In this document: one piece after another, positions 55,350 through 64,000 of the stretch
Numbering within the stretch: position 1 is the first letter of the stretch
How the letters are laid out: the number at the start of each line of letters is the position of its first letter
Source of the DNA: an uncultured Sedimentitalea sp.
GTDB taxonomy: Bacteria > Pseudomonadota > Alphaproteobacteria > Rhodobacterales > Rhodobacteraceae
Direction of reading: 5' to 3'
Assembly: GCA_947504115.1 (NCBI GenBank)
Contig: CANNGH010000003.1
Span: 248,001-312,000 of the forward strand
DNA: 64,000 nucleotides
Program-made: the position numbers and the translations under genes
Notes under the pieces: model-generated
What the model was told of the DNA's origin: nothing
The model's database searches: none
What the model saw: the letters and a program-made list of their open reading frames with translations, nothing else

Positions 55350-56240
55350 ATGGCGGCGACAGTGATTGACGGCAAGGCGTTTGCGGCAAAGGTGCGCGGA
55401 CAGGTTGCGGAACATGTGGAACGGCTGAAGGCCGATCACGGCATCACGCCGGGTCTGGCGGTCGTGCTGGTGGGCGAAGATCCGGCATCCGAGGTCTATG
55501 TCCGCTCCAAGGGCAAGATGACGGTCGAGGTCGGCATGAAATCGGTCGAGCACAAGCTGGACGCCGACACCTCCGAGGCCGATCTGCTGGCGCTGATCGA
55601 CCAGTTGAACAACGATCCCGAAATTCACGGCATCCTCGTGCAACTGCCCCTGCCCAAGCATCTGGACGAGGATCTGGTGATCAACTCGCTGGATCCGGCC
55701 AAGGATGTGGACGGGTTTCATATCTCGAACGTGGGCCTGTTGGGGACGGGGCAGAAAAGCATGGTGCCCTGCACGCCGCTCGGCTGCCTGATGATGCTGC
55801 GCGACCATCACGGCTCAATCTCGGGCATGAACGCCGTCGTTGTCGGGCGCTCGAACATCGTGGGCAAGCCGATGGCGCAACTGCTGCTGGGCGACAGCTG
55901 CACCGTGACCATCGCGCACAGCCGCACCAAGGATCTGCCCGAGGTCGTGCGCGGTGCCGATATCGTCGTGGCGGCGGTGGGCCGTCCGGAAATGGTACAG
56001 GGCGACTGGATCAAACCCGGCGCAACCGTCATTGATGTCGGCATCAACCGGATCGAGCGCGACGGCAAGAAAAAGCTGGTCGGCGATGCGGATTACGAAA
56101 GCTGCGCCAAGGTGGCCGGTGCGATCACGCCGGTGCCGGGTGGCGTCGGGCCGATGACCATCGCCTGCCTGCTGGCCAACACGCTGACCGCCTGCTGCCG
56201 CGCCAACGGCATCGAAGAACCCGAAGGCCTGACTGCGTGA
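55350..56240 (+). CDS. folD: Bifunctional methylene-THF dehydrogenase/methenyl-THF cyclohydrolase
   Basis: Interconverts 5,10-methylene-THF, methenyl-THF and 10-formyl-THF. 296 residues. All catalytic residues are present in the numbering of E. coli FolD: Y50 and K54 (YVRSKGK), Q98 (LVQLPLP) and D121 (KDVDG). Nucleotide fold [16 protein letters not shown] follows. The ATG at 55350 has AGGAG upstream. Next gene is a divergent paralogue. Confidence 0.97.
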   Translation: MAATVIDGKAFAAKVRGQVAEHVERLKADHGITPGLAVVLVGEDPASEVYVRSKGKMTVEVGMKSVEHKLDADTSEADLLALIDQLNNDPEIHGILVQLPLPKHLDEDLVINSLDPAKDVDGFHISNVGLLGTGQKSMVPCTPLGCLMMLRDHHGSISGMNAVVVGRSNIVGKPMAQLLLGDSCTVTIAHSRTKDLPEVVRGADIVVAAVGRPEMVQGDWIKPGATVIDVGINRIERDGKKKLVGDADYESCAKVAGAITPVPGGVGPMTIACLLANTLTACCRANGIEEPEGLTA

Positions 56241-56248
56241 GGGACGAT

Positions 56249-57133
56249 ATGACCGACGATCATCGCTTGTTGAAAGGCAAGGCCGTCCGGGAACGCATCC
56301 TGAACGAGGCCAAGGCCTATGTGACGTCGGTCGGCGGATCGGACGCGCTGGGCCGGCTGGTGTCGATCAGCATCGGCGAAAACCCCGAAGTCGGCGTCTA
56401 TGTTCGCAACCAGGCCCGCGGCGCACATGCCGCGGGTCTTCGCTTTGACCAGCAGCTTTGGGGCAGCGAGGTCAGCCAGGAAGAATGCAAGCAGCTGATC
56501 CTGGAGATGAATGACGACCCCAACGTGCTGGGCGTCATCCTGCAACGCCCGGTTCCCGACCATATCAACGTGCGCTCGCTGCAATCCGCGATCCATCCGC
56601 TCAAGGATGTCGAGGGCATGAACCCGTCGTCGATCGGCAACATCGTCTATTCGGACGTCGCGCTGGCACCGTGCACGGCGGCGGCGTCCGTCGAACTGAT
56701 CAAGGAAACCGGGCTCAATCTCGAGGGGCTCGAGGTGGTCATGGTCGGCCATTCCGAGATCGTCGGCAAGCCGGCCGCCTTTTTGCTGATGGCCGAAGGC
56801 GCGACGGTGACGGTCTGCCATCACATGACCCGGTCGCTGGCCATGCATTCGCGCCGCGCCGATGTGGTGGTGGTGGCGGTGGGCAAGCCGAACCTGATCG
56901 GCCCCGACATGATCAAGCCGGGCGCGGCGGTGATCGATATCGGCATCAACCAGATCACCGATATCAACGGCAAGACCAAGATTGTCGGCGACGTCGATAC
57001 CGAGGCCGTTCTGGATGTTGCCGGATGGGTCACACCCGTGCCGGGCGGCGTCGGCCCGGTGACGGTCGCCATCCTGATGCGCAACGCCACCGTCGCCCAT
57101 CAGCGGCAAAAGGCAGCCGGCTGGATCGACTGA
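56249..57133 (+). CDS. FolD paralogue lacking the catalytic lysine
   Basis: A 294-residue FolD-fold protein. Y51 is kept, but the key lysine is replaced by Q55 (YVRNQARG), and D121 of the active site is E122 (KDVEG); Q99 is kept. The NAD(P) domain motif MVGHSEIVGKPAAFLL and [10 protein letters not shown] are intact. In human FolD this lysine is needed for cyclohydrolase but not for dehydrogenase activity, so a dehydrogenase-only enzyme is predicted; other substrates remain possible. GAGGG precedes the ATG; GTG at 56237 is an alternative start that overlaps folD. Confidence 0.9.
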   Translation: MTDDHRLLKGKAVRERILNEAKAYVTSVGGSDALGRLVSISIGENPEVGVYVRNQARGAHAAGLRFDQQLWGSEVSQEECKQLILEMNDDPNVLGVILQRPVPDHINVRSLQSAIHPLKDVEGMNPSSIGNIVYSDVALAPCTAAASVELIKETGLNLEGLEVVMVGHSEIVGKPAAFLLMAEGATVTVCHHMTRSLAMHSRRADVVVVAVGKPNLIGPDMIKPGAAVIDIGINQITDINGKTKIVGDVDTEAVLDVAGWVTPVPGGVGPVTVAILMRNATVAHQRQKAAGWID

Positions 57134-57152
57134 CCCGCAGATCCGGTCCCGT

Positions 57153-57175
57153 TATAGCGTTTCGGCTTTAACCTG
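57153..57175 (-). repeat. Solo copy of the repeat end found at 24151
   Basis: On the minus strand this 23-base stretch matches 24152-24174 at 21 positions (core AGCCGAAACGCT). The partner inverted arm is not seen here, so it is a partial copy, in the gap between the FolD paralogue and the Hpt gene. Confidence 0.6.
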
Positions 57176-57221
57176 CCCTTCATTCCGCTGGTCCAGCATG
57201 GCCTCCGAAAGGACAGGCAGC

Positions 57222-57596
57222 ATGATCGACTGGGACCGGGCAAGACAACTCCGCGACGAAATCGGGGCCGAGGATTTTCGCGAGGTGACGGATCTGTTCC
57301 TGCAGGAAATGCAGGAAGCGCTGGCCAGCCTGGGCGACACGTCCGATCCCGTCGCACTGGAACATGCGCTGCATTTTCTAAAAGGCAGCGCGCTGTCCTT
57401 CGGGTTTCGTGATTTTTCGCAACGCTGCGCTGATGGCGAACGTGCCGCCGCCGCCGGTTGCGCCCGGGCGGTGGATGTGCGGTCAATCCTGACGATATTC
57501 GATGCCGAACGCGCGGATTTTCTGGCCGGTCTGCCGGATCTGACGGCCGATCCGCCGTTCAGATCACGAACTGAGCCAGCGTTTCATCGTTCGTGA
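57222..57596 (+). CDS. Hpt (histidine phosphotransfer) domain protein
   Basis: A 124-residue single-domain Hpt protein. The phospho-acceptor motif is HFLKGSALSFGF (His about residue 53). GGAC-type ribosome site before the ATG at 57222; an ATG at 57198 would add eight residues. No kinase or response regulator is adjacent, so partners are unknown. The last 38 bases overlap the 3' end of ilvA on the other strand. Confidence 0.83.
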   Translation: MIDWDRARQLRDEIGAEDFREVTDLFLQEMQEALASLGDTSDPVALEHALHFLKGSALSFGFRDFSQRCADGERAAAAGCARAVDVRSILTIFDAERADFLAGLPDLTADPPFRSRTEPAFHRS

Positions 57597-58785
57597 TGTC
57601 GGTATAGGTGAACCCGGCCGCATCCAGATCGGCGAACAGGCGCACGAAGTTCTCGGGTTTGACGGTCTCGATCCCGATCAGGACCGACCCGAAATTCCGC
57701 GCCGATTTCTTGAGGTATTCGAACCGCGCAATATCGTCATCCGGGCCGAGGATTTTCAGAAAGTCCTTCAGCGCGCCGGGCCGCTGCGGCATGCGCAGGA
57801 TGAAGTACTTCTTGATGCCGGAATAGCGCAGCGCGCGCTCCTTGACCTCGGGCAGACGCTCGAAATCGAAATTGCCGCCCGAGGTGACGCAAACCACACG
57901 TTTGCCGCGAATCCGGTCCCCCAGATCGCCCAGCGCCTCGATCGCCATCGCGCCGGCCGGTTCCAGAACGATGCCTTCGACATTCAGCATGTCGATGATC
58001 GTGGTGCAGATCCGGTCTTCGGACAGAACCAGCGAATCCCGCATGGGAACGTCGCGCAACAGCGCGAAAGGCCGCTCGCCGATCTGCCCCACCGCAGCAC
58101 CGTCCACGAACGTATCCACCCGGTCCAGCGCCACCGGATGCCCCGCGGCAAGCGCGGCATGAAGGCAGGCACCGCCGCGCGGTTCCACGAATAACGGCCG
58201 CGTCCGCCCACCGAACCATGTTGCCACACCAGCGGACATGCCGCCGCCGCCCACCGGCAACACCACGAAATCGGGCGCGCCACCCAATTCGGTCTCGACC
58301 TCAAGCGCAAGCGTGGCCTGCCCTTCGATCACGTCGTCGTCGTCGAAGGGGGCAAGAAAATGGCCGCCGTTCTCTTCGCACCACGCTTTTGCGGATTTCA
58401 GCGTATGATCGAAATAATCCCCGACAAGATGAATCTCGACATTCTCGCCGCCGAACATCCGCGTCTTCTGGATTTTCTGCTGCGGCGTCGTCACCGGCAT
58501 GAAAATGACGCCCTTCACCCCGAAATGGCGGCACATGAACGCCACGCCCTGCGCGTGGTTTCCCGCGCTGGCGCAAACGAACAGGCGCTGATCGGGCCGT
58601 TTGCGCATGGCGTTCAGCGCCCCGCGCAACTTGTAGGAACGCACCGGACCCAGATCTTCGCGTTTCAGCCAGATGTCGGCATCGAACCGCGCCGACAGAT
58701 GCTCGTTGCGTTGCAACGGGGTCGCGGGAAATACCGCGCGCATTGCAGTTTCGGCGGCGCGGACATTATCGTGAAAATCGCTCAT
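57559..58785 (-). CDS. ilvA: Threonine ammonia-lyase
   Basis: PLP enzyme that makes 2-oxobutanoate from threonine, for isoleucine synthesis. 408 residues from the ATG at 58785 (AAGGA upstream). PLP lysine K52 in [10 protein letters not shown], glycine loop [10 protein letters not shown] and serine-dehydratase motif are present. The C-terminal ACT-like region (about 325-408) is a single short domain, as in the shorter ilvA class. Convergent overlap of 38 bases with the Hpt gene; divergent from argG. Confidence 0.94.
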   Translation of the reverse strand: MSDFHDNVRAAETAMRAVFPATPLQRNEHLSARFDADIWLKREDLGPVRSYKLRGALNAMRKRPDQRLFVCASAGNHAQGVAFMCRHFGVKGVIFMPVTTPQQKIQKTRMFGGENVEIHLVGDYFDHTLKSAKAWCEENGGHFLAPFDDDDVIEGQATLALEVETELGGAPDFVVLPVGGGGMSAGVATWFGGRTRPLFVEPRGGACLHAALAAGHPVALDRVDTFVDGAAVGQIGERPFALLRDVPMRDSLVLSEDRICTTIIDMLNVEGIVLEPAGAMAIEALGDLGDRIRGKRVVCVTSGGNFDFERLPEVKERALRYSGIKKYFILRMPQRPGALKDFLKILGPDDDIARFEYLKKSARNFGSVLIGIETVKPENFVRLFADLDAAGFTYTDITNDETLAQFVI

Positions 58786-58891
58786 TTTCCTTCTCTGCCG
58801 CAGCTTGACGCCCGGCGCAAGCGCAGCCTGCTTGCTCCTGTGCACAAAACCCGCTACGCCCACGCCGACCCACGCAAAAGGAGCGTTTGCG

Positions 58892-60114
<1,223 letters not shown>

Positions 60115-60115
<1 letters not shown>

Positions 60116-60540
60116 TGGAGGATGAAACCGACGCGGAACTGTTCATCGAGGCGCAGGATACGGTCTGGCAGAACGTGCTGGCGGAATTGCGCGAAGGGGA
60201 AAAGCGGACCCACTGGATGTGGTTCGTCTTTCCTCAGCTTGCGGCGCTGGGGCAGTCCGACATGTCCCAGCTTTACGGATTGCACGATCTGGGCGAGGCC
60301 CGCGCCTATCTGGCCGATCCGACCTTGCGCGCCCGTCTTGCCGAAACCGCGACGCTGGTGCTGACCCATACCGACAAGACCGCGCAACAGATTTTCGGGC
60401 CGCTCGATGCGGCAAAGCTGCGCTCGTCCATGACATTGTTCGCATCGGTGCCACAGGCGCCGGACGTGTTCCAATCGGTGCTGGACGAATTTTTCGCGGG
60501 CGACCCCTGTCCCAAAACCGTCAAGCTGATCAACGGCTGA
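60115..60540 (+). CDS. DUF1810 family protein
   Basis: A 141-residue cytosolic protein. The DUF1810 motif WMWFVFPQLAALGQS lies at about 34-48, and YGLHDLGEARAYL follows. Function of the family is unknown. It is translationally coupled to argG. Homologues are single-domain proteins of about the same length. Confidence 0.9.
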
Positions 60541-60634
60541 GGTCAACTCCGCTCACCTGCGCGTGACCGGGCTGACATGGTCTTGCCCCGCGCGCAATTG
60601 CAGCGCACGCTTCTGCGGAAACAAGGAGTGTGCC

Positions 60635-61294
60635 ATGTCTCTCGCCAATACGATCAAACCCGCGCTTTTGGCGTTGTTCATTGCGATTGCACAGATCGTG
60701 CCCGGCTCGTCCGCCTCGGCCGAAACCGGTGTGCTGACGGTTGCCGGCGGCTGTTTCTGGTGCGTCGAGGCCGATTTCGAAAAGGTGAAAGGCGTGTCCG
60801 AGGTCGTCTCGGGCTATACCGGCGGCAGCGTGGCCGACCCGACCTATAAACAGGTGACGCGCGGCGGGACCGGGCATTACGAGGCCGTGCAGATCATGTT
60901 CGACCCGTCGGTCGTTTCACGGAAATCGCTGTTGGAGCTGTTCCTGCGCTCGGTGGACGTCACCGATGCGGGCGGGCAATTCTGCGACCGGGGCGACAGC
61001 TATCGCACCGCGATATTCGCATCCGATCCGCAGGAAACGGCGCTGGCGCAAGAGGTCAAGTCGCAGGCCGAACGCGATCTGGGACAGCAAATCGTGACGC
61101 CGATCCTTGCGGAAAAGAAATTCTATCCCGCCGAGGATTATCATCAGGATTATTACAAGGGCGATCGCCTGATCCTGACCCGGTTCGGCCCCAAACGCCA
61201 GGCCGAAGCCTACAAGGCCTATCGCAATGCTTGCCGGCGCGATCAGCGCGTGCAGGAATTGTGGGGTGATGCGGCACCCTTCACCGGAAGCTAA
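60635..61294 (+). CDS. msrA: Peptide methionine sulfoxide reductase MsrA, exported
   Basis: Reduces methionine-S-sulfoxide in proteins. 219 residues from the ATG at 60635 (AAGGAG upstream). A Sec-type signal peptide covers about 1-29 (ending SSASA), so a periplasmic form is predicted. Catalytic C40 is in AGGCFWC. Other cysteines that may resolve are C43, one in GQFCDRGD and one in NACRRD. MsrB is not adjacent. Confidence 0.93.
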   Translation: MSLANTIKPALLALFIAIAQIVPGSSASAETGVLTVAGGCFWCVEADFEKVKGVSEVVSGYTGGSVADPTYKQVTRGGTGHYEAVQIMFDPSVVSRKSLLELFLRSVDVTDAGGQFCDRGDSYRTAIFASDPQETALAQEVKSQAERDLGQQIVTPILAEKKFYPAEDYHQDYYKGDRLILTRFGPKRQAEAYKAYRNACRRDQRVQELWGDAAPFTGS

Positions 61295-61391
61295 CCCGGC
61301 TTTCACGCCAGCGCCTGCTCGCCACAGTTTCGCCTTTCGCCCGGGGGTCGCGATTTGTAAGGTCGCGCACGATCAGGACCGGGGGCTTTTC

Positions 61392-64000
61392 GTGACGAAT
61401 GTGACGCCGATGATGGCGCAATATCTTGAAATCAAGGCGGATCATGCGGATGCGTTACTGTTTTACCGCATGGGCGATTTCTATGAGATGTTCTTTGACG
61501 ACGCGGTGGAAGCGGCGCAGGCGCTGGACATCGCGCTGACCAAACGGGGCAAGCATGACGGCACCGACATTCCAATGTGCGGCGTGCCGGCGCATTCCGC
61601 CGAGGGGTATTTCCTGACGCTCATCCGCAAGGGGTTTCGCGTCGCCGTCTGCGAACAGATGGAAAGCCCGGCCGAAGCCCGGAAACGCGGCTCGAAATCC
61701 GTGGTCAAACGCGAGGTGGTGCGCCTCGTGACGCCGGGAACCCTGACCGAGGACGCGCTGCTCGAGGCGCGGCGGAACAATTTTCTGGCGGCGTTCTGCA
61801 CATTGCGCGACGAACAGGCGCTGGCCTGGGCCGACATTTCGACCGGCGCGTTTCACGTGATGCCGCTGGCGCGCGTGCGTCTGGGGCCGGAGCTGGCACG
61901 ACTGGCGCCATCCGAGTTGATCCTCTGCGACCGCGACGAGGCCGACCTCGCCGAATTGCTGTCCGATCTGGGCATTCCCGTCACGCCGCTGGGGCGCTCC
62001 AGCTTCGACAGCACCGCGGCGGAAAAGCGTCTGTGCGCGCTGTTCTCGGTCAACACGCTGGACGCGTTCGGGACGTTCAGCCGGGCCGAGATCTCGGCTA
62101 TGGGCGCGTTGATCGACTATCTGGAAATCACCCAGCGCGGAAAATTACCGCTGCTGCGCACCCCCCAGCGCGAGGCCGAGAACAGCGTCGTGCAGATCGA
62201 TGCCGCCACACGGCGCAATCTGGAACTGACCCGCTCGCTGACGGGCGGGCGCGCCGGATCGCTGCTGGCCGTGATCGACCGCACCGTGACGCCGGGCGGC
62301 GCGCGGCTGCTGGAACAACGCCTGTCCAGCCCGTCCCGTGCGCTGGAGGTGATCCATGCGCGGCTGGCGGGCGTGGATTTCGCCGTGGAGCGCAGCCATG
62401 ATTCCGCCGATCTGCGCGAGGCGCTGCGCAAGACCCCGGATCTGGATCGCGCCCTCTCGCGCCTGTCGCTCGACCGGGGGGGGCCACGCGATCTGGCCGC
62501 CATCCGCAATGGGCTGGAGCAGGCCGCCCGGATCGGCCAAATCGGCGGCGCGCAGGATCTTCCGCCTCTGCTGGCGGATGCGATGCGGGCGCTGACCGGC
62601 TTCGATGACCTGACCGCGCTGCTCGACGCCGCGCTGGTTTCCGATCCGCCCCTGCTGGCCCGCGATGGCGGGTTCATCGCCCAAGGGTACGAGCCGGAAC
62701 TCGACGAGGCCCGCACCCTGCGCGACGAGGGGCGCTCCGTGATCGCGCGCCTGCAACAGGGATATGCCGAACAGACGGGAATCGCCTCGCTGAAGATCAA
62801 GCACAACAACGTGCTGGGTTATTTCATCGAGACCACGGCAACCCATGCCGCAAGGATGCAATCGCCACCGCTGAACGAAACCTATATCCACCGCCAGACC
62901 ACCGCCAATCAGGTCCGGTTCACCACGGTCGAACTCAGCGATCTGGAAACCCGCATCCTGAATGCCGGCAATCAGGCGCTCGAGATCGAAAAGCGGCTCT
63001 ATGACCGGCTTAGAGCCGCAATTCTCGATCGCGCCGCACCGATCAGCCAAGCCGCTGGCGCCCTGGCCGAAATCGATCTGACCACCGCGCTGGCCGATCT
63101 GGCGCTGGCCGAAAACTGGTGCCGCCCGCAGGTCGATGACGGCCGCGCCTTCGCCATCAAGGGCGGTCGCCACCCCGTCGTGGAACACAGCCTGCGCCAG
63201 CAAGGCGGCGCGCCTTTCATCGCCAACGATTGCGATCTGTCCGCCGACACAGGCGCCGCGATCTGGCTATTGACAGGACCGAACATGGCCGGCAAATCGA
63301 CCTTCCTGCGCCAGAATGCCCTGATCGCGCTGCTGGCGCAGATTGGCAGCCACGTTCCGGCTGAATCGGCGCATATCGGCATGGTCAGCCAATTGTTCAG
63401 CCGCGTCGGCGCCAGCGACGATCTGGCGCGCGGGCGGTCAACTTTCATGGTCGAAATGGTCGAAACCGCCGCGATCCTCAATCAGGCCGACGATCGCGCG
63501 CTTGTAATCCTCGACGAAATCGGTCGCGGCACCGCCACCTATGACGGGCTGTCCATCGCCTGGGCGACGCTGGAACATCTGCACGCCACCAACCGCAGCC
63601 GTGCGCTGTTCGCCACGCATTACCACGAACTGACCGCGCTCGCGGGCAAACTGGAAGGCGTGGAAAACGCCACCGTCGCCGTCAAGGAATGGCAGGGAGA
63701 GGTGATCTTCCTGCACGAGGTCCGCAAGGGCGCCGCCGACCGCTCTTACGGGGTGCAGGTCGCGCAACTGGCCGGATTGCCCGCCTCGGTTGTCGAACGC
63801 GCCCGCGTCGTGCTCGAGGCGCTGGAACAGGGCGAACGCGAAGGCGGCGCGGCGCAGAAGGCCTTCATCGACGATCTGCCGCTATTCTCGGTCGCCCCGC
63901 CGCCCCCGCCTGCAAAACCTTCGCCGCTGACGTCCATGCTGGACCGGATCCACCCGGACGAGCTCAGCCCCCGAGAGGCGCTCGATCTGATCTACAAATT
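61392..64000 (+). CDS. mutS: DNA mismatch repair protein MutS, 3' end cut by window edge
   Basis: Recognises mismatches and starts repair. About 869 codons are visible from a GTG at 61392; ATGs at 61410 and 61413 are alternative starts. Mismatch-binding motif F30-x-E32 (GDFYEMFF), connector and lever regions, then ATPase with Walker A GPNMAGKST (about 629-637), DEIGRGTATYDG and THYHELT. The C-terminus, including the last dimerisation residues, is just outside the window. A GGGGG site six bases before the GTG is weak. Confidence 0.95.
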   Translation, partial: MTNVTPMMAQYLEIKADHADALLFYRMGDFYEMFFDDAVEAAQALDIALTKRGKHDGTDIPMCGVPAHSAEGYFLTLIRKGFRVAVCEQMESPAEARKRGSKSVVKREVVRLVTPGTLTEDALLEARRNNFLAAFCTLRDEQALAWADISTGAFHVMPLARVRLGPELARLAPSELILCDRDEADLAELLSDLGIPVTPLGRSSFDSTAAEKRLCALFSVNTLDAFGTFSRAEISAMGALIDYLEITQRGKLPLLRTPQREAENSVVQIDAATRRNLELTRSLTGGRAGSLLAVIDRTVTPGGARLLEQRLSSPSRALEVIHARLAGVDFAVERSHDSADLREALRKTPDLDRALSRLSLDRGGPRDLAAIRNGLEQAARIGQIGGAQDLPPLLADAMRALTGFDDLTALLDAALVSDPPLLARDGGFIAQGYEPELDEARTLRDEGRSVIARLQQGYAEQTGIASLKIKHNNVLGYFIETTATHAARMQSPPLNETYIHRQTTANQVRFTTVELSDLETRILNAGNQALEIEKRLYDRLRAAILDRAAPISQAAGALAEIDLTTALADLALAENWCRPQVDDGRAFAIKGGRHPVVEHSLRQQGGAPFIANDCDLSADTGAAIWLLTGPNMAGKSTFLRQNALIALLAQIGSHVPAESAHIGMVSQLFSRVGASDDLARGRSTFMVEMVETAAILNQADDRALVILDEIGRGTATYDGLSIAWATLEHLHATNRSRALFATHYHELTALAGKLEGVENATVAVKEWQGEVIFLHEVRKGAADRSYGVQVAQLAGLPASVVERARVVLEALEQGEREGGAAQKAFIDDLPLFSVAPPPPPAKPSPLTSMLDRIHPDELSPREALDLIYK

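Overview
The window is about 64 kb of GC-rich, densely packed chromosome from an alphaproteobacterium, most probably a Rhodobacterales (roseobacter-type) member. The evidence is gene content and gene order: a PhyR-NepR-EcfG general stress locus, TRAP transporters with a tripartite layout, a fused IorAB, an NDUFS4-like complex I subunit, and a flagellar block ordered fliI / flgBC-fliE-fliQ-flgFGAH-fliL / flhA-fliR-flhB. No insertion sequence, prophage, CRISPR array or plasmid function was found. Both edges cut genes: pncB on the left and mutS on the right.

Layout. 1-5.2 kb: NAD salvage (pncA-pncB), tRNA hydroxylase trhO, a lipoprotein lytic transglycosylase, an FNT-family channel and an MgtC-like membrane protein. 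5.2-13.0 kb: a general stress response (GSR) island. It holds phyR, nepR, ecfG and a HWE/HisKA_2 histidine kinase, surrounded by small stress or envelope genes (PRC-barrel, PLDc_N, DUF883, holin-like, DUF1328, CsbD, general stress protein 26, ExoD). Nearly every transcription unit here is preceded by a GGAAC-N16/17-CGTT-type EcfG promoter, and the phyR/nepR pair shares one perfectly palindromic overlapping promoter. 13.2-18.4 kb: a TRAP transporter with two tandem substrate-binding proteins and a convergent LacI regulator. 18.5-24.6 kb: tRNA-Arg(CCT), an NDUFS4-like gene, uvrB, pcaD-pcaB, a two-cysteine ArsR regulator, a MITE-like inverted repeat and an Lrp regulator. 24.7-29.6 kb: indolepyruvate oxidoreductase, SseB-like and uracil-DNA-glycosylase-like genes.

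29.8-34.5 kb: a surface polysaccharide operon (KpsT-like ATPase, KpsE-like protein, kdsA, phosphomannomutase). 34.5-41.9 kb: glpK, an orphan family-5 solute-binding protein, and gpmI-envC-ctpA. 41.9-53.0 kb: flagellar basal body and type III export genes. 53.5-57.1 kb: one-carbon metabolism, fhs followed by two folD paralogues; the second lacks the catalytic lysine. 57.2-64 kb: an Hpt protein, ilvA, argG, a DUF1810 protein, a secreted msrA and mutS.

The most interesting reading is the GSR island: nine putative EcfG promoters lie within about 6.8 kb, which suggests the regulator genes and a block of their own targets were collected in one place. The second FolD and the C41/C107 ArsR regulator are the next best leads.
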